A stretch of DNA of 64,000 nt from Aeromicrobium marinum DSM 15272 (GCF_000160775.2 NZ_CM001024.1:96916-160915); one strand, 5' to 3'. Shown: positions 24,434 through 33,498, counted from the first letter of the stretch. The notes: generated from the letters alone by a model not told the origin. Program-made: numbers and translations.

Positions 24434-26053
24434 CTACCCGAACCGCGACCGCAACTCCGTCTTCAGCAGCTTCCCGCTCGCATTCAACGGCAGCGCCTCC
24501 ACGAACGCCACCGCGGTCGGGCACTTGAAGTGCGCCATGCGTTCGCGGGCCCACTCGATCAGCTCGGCCTCGGTGACGGTCTGACCCGGCACTGCGACGA
24601 CGACCGCGAGGGGTGACTCGCCCCAGCGCTCCGAGGGCACGCCGACGACCGCGACCTGGGCCACGGCCGGGTGGCCGGTGAGCACGCTCTCGATCTCCGC
24701 CGGGTACACGTTCTCGCCGCCGGACACGATCATGTCCTTCAGGCGGTCGTGCAGGTACAGGTAGCCGTCCTCGTCGAACGAGCCGCCGTCGCCTGAACGC
24801 AGCCACCCGTCGGGCGTGATGCTCGCATCGGTCGCGCCCGGGTTGCGCCAGTAGCGCTTCATCACGTGGCCGCCGCCGATCAGCACCTCGCCACGCTGAC
24901 CCGCCGGCAGGTCCTCCAACGTCTCGGGGTCCACGATGCGCACCGGCACGTTGGGCATCGGGCGGCCCACCGACCGCAGCCGGTGAGTGGTCGAGCCGTC
25001 CGTCGCGTGGTCCTCGGGCGACAGCATCGTGACGCCGCCGGTCGACTCGGTCAGGCCGTAGCTCTGCAGGAATTTGCAGCCCATCACGGCCGTGGCCTCC
25101 CGCAGCACCGACTCGGGCATGGGGGCTGCGCCGTAGATCATGTAGCGCAGGTGCGACCAGTCGGCCTCGTGCACCTCCGGCAGCGACATGAGGAACTGGA
25201 TGACCGTCGGCACCGCCACCGCGTGGGTCACCCGGTCCTCCTGCAGGATCCGGCACAGGTCGGCCGGCGACGTGGGGTTGCGCAGCAGCAGTGCGCCACC
25301 GTTGAGATTGGTGACCAGCGCCAGGCCCAGGCCCGACACGTGGAAGAACGGCACCGGCGCCAACGCCACCGCCGTGGTGTCCAGCTCGAGCAGGTAGTGC
25401 ATCGCCGCCAGCGCCTGACCCAGGTTCGGGCCGGTGAGCTCGATGCCCTTGGGGCGGCCGGTGGTGCCGGAGCTGTAGAACATCAGCGCCGTGTCGTCGG
25501 GCCCGCGGCGGTAGCCGGGGTCGGTGTCGTCCACGCCGTCGAGCCAGGCGTCGTAGCTGCGGCTGTGCGGGCCGTCGTCCACCGTCACCACGGTGTGCAC
25601 GCTCGCAACCGCGGCGGCCACCTCGGCCAGCCGCTCCTGCTCGGCGCCCAGCACCACCACGGCCGGTTCGCCGTCACCCAGGATGTAGTCGACCTCGGCC
25701 GGGGCCAGGCGGAAGTTGAGTGCCGTGGGGATCGCGCCCATCTTCGACGCGCCGTACATGACCGCGAGGAACGACGGTGCGTTCTCGCCGATGTACGACA
25801 CCCGGTCGCCGGCCACCACGCCGTCGCGCAGCAACGCCTGCGCCACCCGGTTGGCCTCCAGGTCCAGCTCGCGGAACGAGGTGGTGCCGGTCGGCGTGAT
25901 CACCGCGGGCAGGTCCGGTGTCGCGGCCGCGCGCTTGCGCAGGATGTCGGCCAGGTCCTCCACCCGGGTTCCGTCGGCATGCAACGAGTAGTGCGGGTCC
26001 TTGTACTCCGGCGGCGTCGGCACGCTCACAGCCTGAGCAAGAGAATCGGTCAC
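24434..26053 (-). CDS. AMP-dependent acyl-CoA synthetase/ligase
   Basis: A 539-residue ANL-family CoA ligase with FYSSGTTGRPKGIEL near residue 190, GWLRSGDGGSFDEDGYLYLHD, RLKDMIVSGGENVYPAEIES and the catalytic-lysine tail SGKLLKTELR. It is the last gene of a four-gene minus-strand operon (SnoaL-like, SDR, DHDPR-like, ligase). The GTG at 26053 overlaps the upstream stop by 4 bp and has GGAGGT before it; the very long open frame extending to 27079 is a shadow of the neighbouring genes. Within this family the closest visible resemblance is to medium-chain/aromatic acid ligases of the FadD class; the substrate is unknown. Confidence 0.92.
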   Translation of the reverse strand: MTDSLAQAVSVPTPPEYKDPHYSLHADGTRVEDLADILRKRAAATPDLPAVITPTGTTSFRELDLEANRVAQALLRDGVVAGDRVSYIGENAPSFLAVMYGASKMGAIPTALNFRLAPAEVDYILGDGEPAVVVLGAEQERLAEVAAAVASVHTVVTVDDGPHSRSYDAWLDGVDDTDPGYRRGPDDTALMFYSSGTTGRPKGIELTGPNLGQALAAMHYLLELDTTAVALAPVPFFHVSGLGLALVTNLNGGALLLRNPTSPADLCRILQEDRVTHAVAVPTVIQFLMSLPEVHEADWSHLRYMIYGAAPMPESVLREATAVMGCKFLQSYGLTESTGGVTMLSPEDHATDGSTTHRLRSVGRPMPNVPVRIVDPETLEDLPAGQRGEVLIGGGHVMKRYWRNPGATDASITPDGWLRSGDGGSFDEDGYLYLHDRLKDMIVSGGENVYPAEIESVLTGHPAVAQVAVVGVPSERWGESPLAVVVAVPGQTVTEAELIEWARERMAHFKCPTAVAFVEALPLNASGKLLKTELRSRFG

Positions 26054-27105
26054 TGGGCACCTCCGAGGTGGAACGGGGCGAACACCGGCGGCTCGAAGAT
26101 GCCGGCCGGGGCGGCGACCACGTGCTCGATCGCGCGCAGGGCCGGGCCCGCGGTGATGTACTGGCCGGCCGTGGTGCGCACGCCCGGCTCGTCGGGCTCG
26201 ACCATGTTGAGCGTCACGACCATCTCGGGCTTGCCGAAGAAGTGGATCGTCCACTCGTCGCGGCCGGCGTAGTCCGGCAGGTCGGGCTCCATGGTCCAGA
26301 TGATCGCCAGGGTGAGGAACGGCTTGCCGCCCACCATCGCGTGCCAGCGCCACTCGGTGCTGCCCACGGTGCCGGCGGCGATGTGGCCCGCGGCGACCTC
26401 CAGGTCGCGGCTGGCGGGCACGACCCGGTGGTCGGGCACGACCTCGTCGTACGTGACCCCCATGCGCTCGCACATGAACGCGATCGTCTCCAGGTACAGC
26501 GACGCGTAGAGCGTGGGCAGCGGGCCCGAGCCGTCGAGCTTGGCCGGGTCCGAGCCCATGCCCATCACGGTGAACGCGAAGTCCGGGTCGGGCATCGAGC
26601 GGGCGTCGAGCACCTCGTCGATCGTGATGCGGTCCAGGGTCACCGACGCCCCGGTGAGGCCCAGGGCCAGCCGCTCGCCGATGATGCCGGGGCTGACGCC
26701 GATGCCGAACAGGGTGCTGTCTCCCGCGTGGCAGGCGTCGAGGAACATCTGCTCGCGCTCGGGGCCGTGCGCGCGGGGGAAGTGCTGGCCCGCGGTGGTG
26801 ATGACGTTGATGCCCTCGCGCAGCAGGCGCAGCAGGTCGTGGTCGTGCTTCTCGTACGGCACCTGCAGGCGGGGGGCGTGCATGACGACCTGCGGACGGG
26901 TGGCGATCAGCTCGTCGAGGTCGCGGGTGGCGGTGACGCCGGTGGGGTCGCGGCGGGCGATGTCGCCGGCGTCGCGGCCCACCTTCTTGTCGCCGTAGAC
27001 GTACAGGCCCACCAGCTCGAGATCCGGCCGGTCGATGACGCCGCGCAGGATCGTCTTGCCCACCGCGCCGGTCGCCCACTGGGCGACGCGAAGGGGAGCG
27101 GTCAT
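26050..27105 (-). CDS. Dihydrodipicolinate reductase-like NAD(P)-dependent dehydrogenase
   Basis: A 351-residue protein with an N-terminal Rossmann fold (LRVAQWATGAVGKTILRGVI, residues 5-24). The conserved middle runs GINVITTAGQHFPRA and GIGVSPGIIGERL, features of the DHDPR N-terminal/2,4-diaminopentanoate dehydrogenase-like family common in mycobacterial catabolic clusters. The true reaction of these proteins is mostly unassigned. ATG at 27105 and stop at 26050 both overlap neighbours by 4 bp. It sits between an SDR and a CoA ligase, which suggests a redox step before or after CoA activation rather than lysine biosynthesis (inference). Confidence 0.8.
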   Translation of the reverse strand: MTAPLRVAQWATGAVGKTILRGVIDRPDLELVGLYVYGDKKVGRDAGDIARRDPTGVTATRDLDELIATRPQVVMHAPRLQVPYEKHDHDLLRLLREGINVITTAGQHFPRAHGPEREQMFLDACHAGDSTLFGIGVSPGIIGERLALGLTGASVTLDRITIDEVLDARSMPDPDFAFTVMGMGSDPAKLDGSGPLPTLYASLYLETIAFMCERMGVTYDEVVPDHRVVPASRDLEVAAGHIAAGTVGSTEWRWHAMVGGKPFLTLAIIWTMEPDLPDYAGRDEWTIHFFGKPEMVVTLNMVEPDEPGVRTTAGQYITAGPALRAIEHVVAAPAGIFEPPVFAPFHLGGAQ

Positions 27106-27872
27106 GCCTTCGTGCTCAGCTCGGACATGAACAGCAGCTTGCCGAGGCCGCGCTCGTAGCGGACCGGGTCCATCGCCATCCGGGCGCGGGACTCCACGGC
27201 CATCTTGTCGGTGTCGGCGGTCCACTCGCCGCGCTCCATGGCCTTCAGGCCGGCCACGGCGATGTCGCGCGGGGCCTCCTTCTTGCCGTCCACGTGCGCG
27301 GCCATGCGGGTGTCGACCGAGCCGACGATCAGCGAGGTGACGCTGATGCCCATCGGCTCCAGCTCGGCCCGGGCGATGCCGCCCAGGTACAGCGCGGCGG
27401 CCTTGGCGGGGGAGTAGCCACCCATGAACGCGGTCGGCGCGAGGGCCGCGACCGAGAGCACGTTGACGATCGAGCCGCCGCCGTTGCCGGCGATCACGGG
27501 CGCGAACGCGCGGGTCGTCATGAGCGGACCGAAGTAGTTGACCTCCATCTCGCGCCGGGCGGCGTCGGGGTCGTCGGTCATCACGAGGCGGGTGTTGGCG
27601 TGCAGGCCGGCGTTGTTGATCAGCACGTTCGCGTCGGCGCAGCTGGCAGCAGCGGCGGCGATGTCGTCGGGGCTGGTGACCTCGAGGCGCACGATGTCGG
27701 CGCCGGTGGCGCGCAGCTCGTCGGTCACGTCGTCGGGGTCACGCACGCCGGCGTAGACCTTCGCGGCCCCTCGGGCCAGCGCCTCCTGCACGAAGCCGAG
27801 GCCGATGCCGCGGTTGGCGCCGGTCACCACCACGCGGGCGCCCTCGACGCGTGCCCCTTTGAGCGTGCTCAT
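27102..27872 (-). CDS. SDR-family oxidoreductase
   Basis: A 256-residue short-chain dehydrogenase: cofactor motif TGANRGIGLGF near residues 14-24, NNAG in VLINNAGLHAN, Ser in VNVLSVAAL and the catalytic YSPAK. A C-terminal extension of about 25 residues (YERGLGKLLFMSELSTKA) follows the fold. ATG at 27872 overlaps the upstream SnoaL-like gene and its own stop overlaps the DHDPR-like gene. It probably oxidises a hydroxyl intermediate of the pathway encoded here; the coenzyme preference is not clear from the sequence. Confidence 0.9.
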   Translation of the reverse strand: MSTLKGARVEGARVVVTGANRGIGLGFVQEALARGAAKVYAGVRDPDDVTDELRATGADIVRLEVTSPDDIAAAAASCADANVLINNAGLHANTRLVMTDDPDAARREMEVNYFGPLMTTRAFAPVIAGNGGGSIVNVLSVAALAPTAFMGGYSPAKAAALYLGGIARAELEPMGISVTSLIVGSVDTRMAAHVDGKKEAPRDIAVAGLKAMERGEWTADTDKMAVESRARMAMDPVRYERGLGKLLFMSELSTKA

Positions 27873-28426
27873 GCGTTCTCGCCGAAGGAGCGGTAGACGA
27901 GGTCGTCGGGGAACTTCTTGCTCTTCACCAGGTTCGACGGGTCGGTCAGCAGGCCGTAGACCCAGCCCTCGGAACGCTCCATGTCGTGGTTCCAGTCCCA
28001 GCGCAGCGCGCGGTGGCGCAGGCCCCAGCGGCCGTCGACCTTCTCGAGGTCGTCGAGCAGACGGGCGCCGCACAGCGAGTCGCCCACCGTGCCCTCGGGC
28101 GTGCGCACGCGGGCGAAGGCCAGCACGTACGACTCGGCCTGGGCGCGGTCGCCGTCGAGCTCGATGAGGATGTTGGTGGTCACGTGGCTCGACACGCCCT
28201 TGGGGTGCGAGAGCGCCTCGGCGACCGAGTCGATGTAGTCGTCGGCGGTGCCGGTGAACACGCCGCCGTGGTCCTCGGTGGCACCCGGCAGGTAGCAGGC
28301 GCGGGCCGTCTCGACGTCGCCGCGGTCGACCGCGCGCATGTAGCGGACCAGCAGCTCGGAGATCTCCTGCTTGTCCAGCAGGGCCGCGAGTCGTGCGTCG
28401 ATCGTGGGGGGCGAGGTGGTGGTCAC
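27869..28426 (-). CDS. SnoaL/NTF2-like fold protein
   Basis: A 185-residue protein with a cone-shaped NTF2-like fold: helical start IDARLAALLDKQEISELLVRYMRAVDRGD, then the long curved sheet ending in the conserved RWGLRHRALRWDWNHD. Proteins of this kind (nuclear transport factor 2-like, aromatic-ring-hydroxylating dioxygenase beta-subunit-like) act as cyclases, dehydratases or isomerases. The GTG at 28426 follows GGAAGGA. It is the first gene of the minus-strand operon and faces the ligase at 28610 across a promoter region that holds the shared motif at 28483-28494. Confidence 0.82.
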   Translation of the reverse strand: MTTTSPPTIDARLAALLDKQEISELLVRYMRAVDRGDVETARACYLPGATEDHGGVFTGTADDYIDSVAEALSHPKGVSSHVTTNILIELDGDRAQAESYVLAFARVRTPEGTVGDSLCGARLLDDLEKVDGRWGLRHRALRWDWNHDMERSEGWVYGLLTDPSNLVKSKKFPDDLVYRSFGENA

Positions 28427-28482
28427 GGCGCGGTGTCCTTCCGGTCGGGGAGGGGGTCGCCGTCGTTGACGACTCACTCTGG

Positions 28483-28518
28483 TTACTGTAGTAATGTGTA
28501 TCACATTGTTAACTGAAG
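28483..28518. promoter_or_regulatory. Divergent promoter with shared AT-rich operator motif
   Basis: TTACTGTAGTAA (28483-28494; TTACT/AGTAA arms) is followed by AATGTG-TAT-CACATT (28493-28507) and TAACTGAAG (28510-28518). This is an A/T-rich island in otherwise GC-rich DNA between two divergent operons. Related sequences occur at 39452, 47935 and 50115. Confidence 0.55.
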
Positions 28519-28609
28519 TGTCATCGGGTGGGAGCGGTCGATCCGCCACCCGAGCGGCCGCCCACGAGGCGCCCACTTCACCCGTACCGGACCACCACAG
28601 GGAGACGCG

Positions 28610-30346
28610 ATGACGATGGCCAGGGGACTGCATCCGGCCGACAAGGTCGAGGACTACTGCGCCAAGGGATGGTGGTCCGACGAGACCGTCGACCAGCTGT
28701 TCGCGCAGCAGGTGGCCGCTCGCGGCGACGAGCTGGCGGTGGTCGACCCGGCCAACCGCGCCGCCCTCAGCGGTGCCGCACCGCGCCGGCTCACGTGGTC
28801 CGAGCTGGACGCGGAGTCCACCCACCTGGCCGCGCGGCTGCTCAACCTGGGCCTGCGCCGCGGCGACGTGCTGGGCGTGCAGGTGCCCAACACCATCGAG
28901 CTGGTCGAGGCCTACGTGGCTGCGTGGATGATCGGCGTGATCGTGTCGCCGCTGCCCATGCAGTACCGCGAGCGCGAGATCGTCGGCATGGCCAACCAGG
29001 CCGAGTTCGCCGCCTACCTCACCGTCGCGAGCTTCGGCGACCGCTCCCCGGTGACCGAGGTGCACGAGGCCCGCGAGCAGATGCCCTCGCTGCGCACCGT
29101 GATCGCCTTCGGCCCGGCCGAGGAGGCCGCCGGTGGCCTCCCCGACGGCGTGCTGCACCTGGCGCCCACCCCGGTCGCGGCCGACGACCGGGCCGCCGTC
29201 GAGGCGCACGTGGCCGCCGACCCCAACGACCCCAACGACTGCCTGACCATCTGCTGGACCTCGGGCACCGAGAGCGAGCCCAAGGGCGTGCCGCGCTGCC
29301 ACTACGACTGGATCGCGGTCAGCTGGGCCACCGTCGAGCTGCCGTCCATCACCAGCGACGACGTGCTGCTCAACCCGTTCCCCATGGTCAACATGGCAGG
29401 CATCAACGGCATGTTCCTGCCGTGGCTGCGCACCGGCTGCGTGCTGGTGCAGCACCACCCGTTCGACCTGATGACCTTCCTGCAGCAGATCGCCGTCGAG
29501 CGGGTCACCTACACCGTCGCCCCGCCCGCGCTGCTGTGGACGCTGCTGCACAACGAGGCCCTGCTGGCCAAGGCCGACCTGAGCAGCCTGACCCGGGTCG
29601 GGTCCGGCTCGGTGCCGCTGCAGCCGGTGATGGTGCGCGGCTGGCAGGAGAAGTTCGGCATCGGCGTCATCAACTTCTTCGGCTCCAACGAGGGCATCGG
29701 TCTGCTGTCGGGCCCCGAGGACTTCCCCGACCCGGACGAGCGGGCGCAGTTCTTCCCCCGCTACGGCACCCCCGGCGTGAAGTGGTCGGGCCGGATCTCG
29801 GAGTGGATGCACGTGCGCCTGGTCGACGTCGTCACCGGCGAGGACATCACCGAGCCCGGCCACAGCGGCGAGCTGCGCATCAGCGGCCCGTCGGTGTTCG
29901 CCGGCTACCTCAACGGCGACCAGCGACCCAGCCCGTTCGACGAGCAGGGGTACCTCAAGACCGGCGACCTGTTCGAGATCGCCGGCGACAAGAACCAGTA
30001 CCTGCACTACCTCGACCGGGCCAAGGACCTGATCATCCGGGGCGGCATGAACATCGCGCCCGTGGAGCTGGAGGGGCTGATCGGCGACCACCCGGCCGTG
30101 GTCGACGTGGCCGTGATCGGCGACCCCGACGAGGTGCTGGGCGAGCGGATCGCCGCCATCGTCACCCTCGCGCCCGACGCCGAGCTGACGCTCGAGGAGC
30201 TGGTCGAGTTCCTGCGGGGCAAGAAGATCGCCTCGTTCAAGCTGCCCGAACGGCTGGAGGTGCGCGACGAGATGCCGCGCAACCCGGTCGGCAAGATCCT
30301 CAAGCGCGAGCTGCGCTCGAGCCACCCCGAAGGAGCCTCCGCATGA
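28610..30346 (+). CDS. AMP-dependent ligase, AliA/DhbE-like subgroup
   Basis: A 578-residue ANL enzyme. The N-terminus YCAKGWWSDETVDQLF matches the start of cyclohexanecarboxylate-CoA ligase (AliA) and 2,3-dihydroxybenzoate-AMP ligase (DhbE) proteins. Core motifs: WTSGTESEPKGVPRCHYDW (the usual TTG of the P-loop reads TES), GYLKTGDLFEI, RAKDLIIRGGMNIAPVELE and VGKILKREL. The ATG at 28610 follows AGGGAGA. It overlaps a limonene-epoxide-hydrolase-like gene by 4 bp. The ligase at 33698 is a close paralogue with the same TSGTEG/GWW peculiarities. An alicyclic or aromatic acid substrate is likely (inference). Confidence 0.9.
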   Translation: MTMARGLHPADKVEDYCAKGWWSDETVDQLFAQQVAARGDELAVVDPANRAALSGAAPRRLTWSELDAESTHLAARLLNLGLRRGDVLGVQVPNTIELVEAYVAAWMIGVIVSPLPMQYREREIVGMANQAEFAAYLTVASFGDRSPVTEVHEAREQMPSLRTVIAFGPAEEAAGGLPDGVLHLAPTPVAADDRAAVEAHVAADPNDPNDCLTICWTSGTESEPKGVPRCHYDWIAVSWATVELPSITSDDVLLNPFPMVNMAGINGMFLPWLRTGCVLVQHHPFDLMTFLQQIAVERVTYTVAPPALLWTLLHNEALLAKADLSSLTRVGSGSVPLQPVMVRGWQEKFGIGVINFFGSNEGIGLLSGPEDFPDPDERAQFFPRYGTPGVKWSGRISEWMHVRLVDVVTGEDITEPGHSGELRISGPSVFAGYLNGDQRPSPFDEQGYLKTGDLFEIAGDKNQYLHYLDRAKDLIIRGGMNIAPVELEGLIGDHPAVVDVAVIGDPDEVLGERIAAIVTLAPDAELTLEELVEFLRGKKIASFKLPERLEVRDEMPRNPVGKILKRELRSSHPEGASA

Positions 30347-30750
30347 CCATGACCGACGACCAGAAGATCGACCTCGCCCACCGCATGTTCGCCAAGTGGG
30401 ACACCCTCGACTGGGACGGCGTGGTCGACCTGTTCGCCGACGACGGCGTGCTCCACAGCGTCATGGGCGAGCCGGTCGTCGGCCGTGCCGCGATCGCCGA
30501 GCGGATGGGCATCCTGGGCGCCAAGGCCGAGCGGCTCAAGCTGCACATCAAGACCATCGGCGTCATCGACGGCCGGGTGTTCGTGGAGCGCGTCGACGAC
30601 TTCGACTACGACGGCCACCACGCCGAGGTGCCGGTGGTCGGCATCATGCGGATGGCCGACGACAAGGTGACGGAGTGGCTGGAGTACTACGACCGGCCCA
30701 CCCTGCTGGCCGGCATGGGCATCAAGCCCAGCGAGGACTTCGCGCACTGA
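30343..30750 (+). CDS. Limonene-1,2-epoxide hydrolase/SnoaL-like protein
   Basis: A 135-residue NTF2-fold protein. FVERVDDFDYDG in the middle and KVTEWLEYYDRPTL near the end align by eye with the limonene-epoxide hydrolase signature, in which an Arg-x-Asp and a second Asp form the catalytic triad; here the equivalents would be the R and D of ERVD and the D of EYYD. If active it would add water to an epoxide in one step without a covalent intermediate. The ATG overlaps the ligase stop and follows AAGGAG. The family also contains non-hydrolase SnoaL proteins, so the enzyme call is tentative. Confidence 0.72.
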   Translation: MTMTDDQKIDLAHRMFAKWDTLDWDGVVDLFADDGVLHSVMGEPVVGRAAIAERMGILGAKAERLKLHIKTIGVIDGRVFVERVDDFDYDGHHAEVPVVGIMRMADDKVTEWLEYYDRPTLLAGMGIKPSEDFAH

Positions 30751-30768
30751 CCCGCGGGTGGGCCGGGC

Positions 30769-31626
30769 CTACGCGTTGAAGTCCGGCTCGGTCCACCAGG
30801 GGAAGGCATCCGGTGCGTTGCCCGGCATGGTGCCGGGGAACTGTGGCGGGCGCTTCTCGAGGAATGACGTGACGCCCTCGACGACGTCGGCCGACCGGCC
30901 GAGCTCGAGGTTGAGTGCGGTGTCGACGCGGTGCGCGTCCATCGGGTGGCTCGAGCCGCTGAACCGCCAGAGCATCTGCCGGATCATGCCGACCGCCACG
31001 GGTGAGGTGTTGTCGGCGATTTCGCGGGCGAGTTCGTAGGCGGCGGGCAGCAGGTCGTCGGGGGCATGGATGCTGCGCACCAGTCCGGCCTCCTTGGCCT
31101 CGACCGCCGAGACGGTGCGACCGGTGAACATCCACTCCGCGGCCGTGCTGATGCCGACCCGGCGGGGCAGGAACCACGTCGATGCCGCCTCGGGCACGAT
31201 GCCGCGCTTGGCGAACACGAACGCGAACCGTGCCTTCTCCGACGCCAGCACCATGTCGATCGGCAGCAGCATCGTGGCCCCGAGGCCGGCGGCGATGCCG
31301 TTGACCGCCGCGATCACGGGCTTGGTGCAGCGGAAGATCTGCAGCGTGATGAGTCCGCCCTCGTCACGGAACGGCTCGTCGCTGTCGGGGCGGTCCTGGG
31401 AGTCCAGCGCGCCGGCGCCCTCGCTCAGGTCGGCGCCCACGCTGTAGGCCTTGCCGCGGCCGGTGATCACCACGACCCGCACGTCGGGGTCGGCGTCGGC
31501 GTCGGCGAACACCGCGGCCAGGTCGGCGCACATCTGCAGCGTGATGCTGTTGAGCTGCTCGGGCCGGTCGAGCTCGATCGTCATCACGTGGTCCTCGACC
31601 CGCGTGGCGAGGGTGGAGTAGGTCAT
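30769..31626 (-). CDS. Enoyl-CoA hydratase/isomerase (crotonase) family
   Basis: A 285-residue crotonase. The first oxyanion loop is SVGADLSEG, the second is VNGIAAGLGATM, and a Glu lies in GIVPEAASTWFLP, where a catalytic glutamate commonly sits. The C-terminal 25 residues (PPQFPGTMPGNAPDAFPWWTEPDFNA) extend beyond the usual fold. It is the last of three minus-strand genes with an NMO-like enzyme and a second crotonase, and converges with the epoxide-hydrolase-like gene 18 bp away. Expected role: hydration or isomerisation of an unsaturated acyl-CoA. Confidence 0.92.
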   Translation of the reverse strand: MTYSTLATRVEDHVMTIELDRPEQLNSITLQMCADLAAVFADADADPDVRVVVITGRGKAYSVGADLSEGAGALDSQDRPDSDEPFRDEGGLITLQIFRCTKPVIAAVNGIAAGLGATMLLPIDMVLASEKARFAFVFAKRGIVPEAASTWFLPRRVGISTAAEWMFTGRTVSAVEAKEAGLVRSIHAPDDLLPAAYELAREIADNTSPVAVGMIRQMLWRFSGSSHPMDAHRVDTALNLELGRSADVVEGVTSFLEKRPPQFPGTMPGNAPDAFPWWTEPDFNA

Positions 31627-31650
31627 GGGGTCTCCTCGGGGTCGGGCAGG

Positions 31651-32613
31651 TCAGGCGGGGGCGAGGGCCAGGCCCGCGAAGCGCTCGTGGGCGGCACGGT
31701 ACTCCTGCTCGAGCCGGTCGACGACGACTGCGACGGGCTCGATCGCGCGGATCGTCTGCAGGCCCTGGCCGGCGGCCCAGATGTCCTTCCAGCGGCCGGC
31801 GGGGCTCTGCCCGGAGTCGTAGTTGCGGGCCTCCGGCGCCACGAGGTTGTCGGGGTCCAGGCCGTTGGCCACCAGGCTGGGGCGCAGCCACGAGGCGTCG
31901 GTGCCGGTGATGCCCGAACTGACGATCAGGTCCTCGGGGCCGTGGTCGACGACCATCTGCTTGTAGGCCTCGGGGGCCAGACTCTCGGTGGTCACCAGGA
32001 ACCGGGTGCCCATGTAGACGAGGTCGGCGCCCGCGGCGATCGCCCCGGCCACGCCGTAGCCGTCGCTGATGCCGCCGCCGACGGTGATGATGCCGTCGAA
32101 GAACTCGCGCACCGCCGAGACGAACGCGAACGGTGAGAGGTGGCCGGTGTGGCCGCCGGCACCGCTGGACACGCACGCGAGGCCGTCGACACCGAGCGCC
32201 ACCGCCTTGCGGGCCAGGGTCAGGTTGACCACGTCGGCGATGACGATGCCGCCGTAGCCGTGGACGGTCTCCATGACGGGGGCGGGGGAACCGAGCGCGG
32301 TGATGACGATCGGCGGCTGGTGCTCGGCCACGAGGCGCAGGTCGTCGGCCAGGCGGGTGTTGGTGCGGTGGGTGACCAGGTTGACCGCCCACGGAGCCAC
32401 CGGGCTGCTGGCCGAGCTCGGGGTGGCGCGCAGGCCGTCGCCGATCGTGCCCATCCAGGTGTCGAGCTCCTCGGCGGTCCGGCAGTTGGGGGCCGGGAAC
32501 GCGCCGACCACGCCGGAGGTGCACGCCGCGACGACGAGTTCGGGCCCGGAGATGAGGAACATGGGCGCGGCCACGACGGGCAGGCGGAGGGGACTGGGCA
32601 GGCTCGGGCTCAT
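31651..32613 (-). CDS. Nitronate monooxygenase/2-nitropropane dioxygenase-like FMN protein
   Basis: A 320-residue TIM-barrel FMN protein. It opens with LRLPVVAAPMFLISGPELV, has SSGAGGHTGHLSPFAF, where the His is the catalytic base of class I nitronate monooxygenases, and the phosphate-binding VGGGISDGYGVAGAIAAGADLVYMGTRF. The ATG at 32613 has AGGAAG before it. In actinobacterial CoA-catabolic clusters such proteins often act as enoyl reductases or remain uncharacterised, so activity on nitronates is not assured. The gene lies between two crotonase genes with short gaps (24 and 10 bp) on the same strand. Confidence 0.87.
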   Translation of the reverse strand: MSPSLPSPLRLPVVAAPMFLISGPELVVAACTSGVVGAFPAPNCRTAEELDTWMGTIGDGLRATPSSASSPVAPWAVNLVTHRTNTRLADDLRLVAEHQPPIVITALGSPAPVMETVHGYGGIVIADVVNLTLARKAVALGVDGLACVSSGAGGHTGHLSPFAFVSAVREFFDGIITVGGGISDGYGVAGAIAAGADLVYMGTRFLVTTESLAPEAYKQMVVDHGPEDLIVSSGITGTDASWLRPSLVANGLDPDNLVAPEARNYDSGQSPAGRWKDIWAAGQGLQTIRAIEPVAVVVDRLEQEYRAAHERFAGLALAPA

Positions 32614-32623
32614 CAGGTTCTTC

Positions 32624-33433
32624 CTACGAGGTGGCGGGTCGGGTCGGGCCCTCGAGCCCGGAGAACTGTGGGGGACGGCGTTCCATGAAGCTGGCGACGC
32701 CCTCGCGGAAGTCCGCCGACGCCAGGAAGTCGTCGACGATCGCGTCGGTCTCGGCGACGGCGGTCGCGAGGGTGCGCTCGCGGGTGGTCCACAGCCGGCC
32801 CTTGATCTGCGCCATCGACTGTGGCGAGCAGTGGTCGGCCAGGTCGCGGGCGATCGCGGTCGCGCGGGCGAGCGGGTCGTCGGCGGTCTCGGTGACCACT
32901 CCGTGCCGGGCCGCCTCGGCGCCGTCGAAGGTGCGGCCGGTGAGCAGCAGGTCATGGGCCACGCCGGCGCCGACGATGCGCTCCAGCAGCCACTCGGCGC
33001 CGTGCATCGCGGGCAGGCCGCGGCGCGCGAAGGCGGTCGAGAAGCGGGCGGTCGGTGCGGCGACCCGCAGGTCGCACATCAGCGCCTGTGCCAGGCCGAC
33101 CCCGGCGCACGGGCCCTCGATAGCCGCGACGAGCGGCTTGGGAACCGTGGAGGGGAACCACTCCGGCTGCTCGATCTCGTCGGCCAGCGGGTTGGTGGTG
33201 CCGGTCTCGGTGTAGGTGGTGAGGGCCGCGGTGTCGGCGCCCGGGCAGAAGGAGCCGCCCGCGCCGGTCACCACGATCGCGCGGACCTCAGGATCCTCCC
33301 AGCAGGTCTGCAGCGCCCCGAAGTAGCCGGCCTGCATGCCGACGGTCCAGGCGTTGCGGCGCTCGGGCCGGTGCAGCGTCACGGTGGCGACGCCGTCGGT
33401 GACCTCGAGCAGGACGGGCTGGTCGTCACTCAT
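32624..33433 (-). CDS. Enoyl-CoA hydratase/isomerase (crotonase) family
   Basis: A 269-residue crotonase: first oxyanion loop SFCPGADTAALT, second IEGPCAGVGLAQAL, and RGLPAMHGAEWLL at the active-site helix, where His replaces the Glu/Asp seen in many hydratases. It is the first sizeable gene of the minus-strand trio; a 22-codon open frame ending inside its start codon precedes it. Given the His substitution, isomerase, hydrolase or decarboxylase activity is as likely as hydratase. Confidence 0.9.
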   Translation of the reverse strand: MSDDQPVLLEVTDGVATVTLHRPERRNAWTVGMQAGYFGALQTCWEDPEVRAIVVTGAGGSFCPGADTAALTTYTETGTTNPLADEIEQPEWFPSTVPKPLVAAIEGPCAGVGLAQALMCDLRVAAPTARFSTAFARRGLPAMHGAEWLLERIVGAGVAHDLLLTGRTFDGAEAARHGVVTETADDPLARATAIARDLADHCSPQSMAQIKGRLWTTRERTLATAVAETDAIVDDFLASADFREGVASFMERRPPQFSGLEGPTRPATS

Positions 33434-33498
33434 GCGATGTCACTGCTGCTGTTGAAGTGAGCCACGGAGCGAAGCGACTGGCCAGTCGTGCTGGTCAT
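33430..33498 (-). CDS. Possible 22-residue leader peptide
   Basis: An ATG at 33498 follows a very good Shine-Dalgarno sequence (AAGGAG, 6 nt before it) and encodes MTSTTGQSLRSVAHFNSSSD plus two residues. Its TGA overlaps the crotonase ATG by 4 bp, the coupling used throughout this cluster. Part of it covers a short repeat-like stretch (GAGCGAAGCGACTGGCC). It may only serve to couple translation. Confidence 0.35.
   Translation of the reverse strand: MTSTTGQSLRSVAHFNSSSDIA

Noticed and set aside
24434..27079. A single 881-residue protein extending the acyl-CoA synthetase upstream
   Set aside because: The extra N-terminal part is Arg/Pro/Gly-rich shadow of the DHDPR-like gene; the GTG at 26053 with GGAGGT is the right start.
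27869..30325. An 818-codon minus-strand open frame across the ligase at 28610
   Set aside because: It is in the shadow of the plus-strand ligase; only the last 186 codons (from GTG 28426) encode a recognisable protein.
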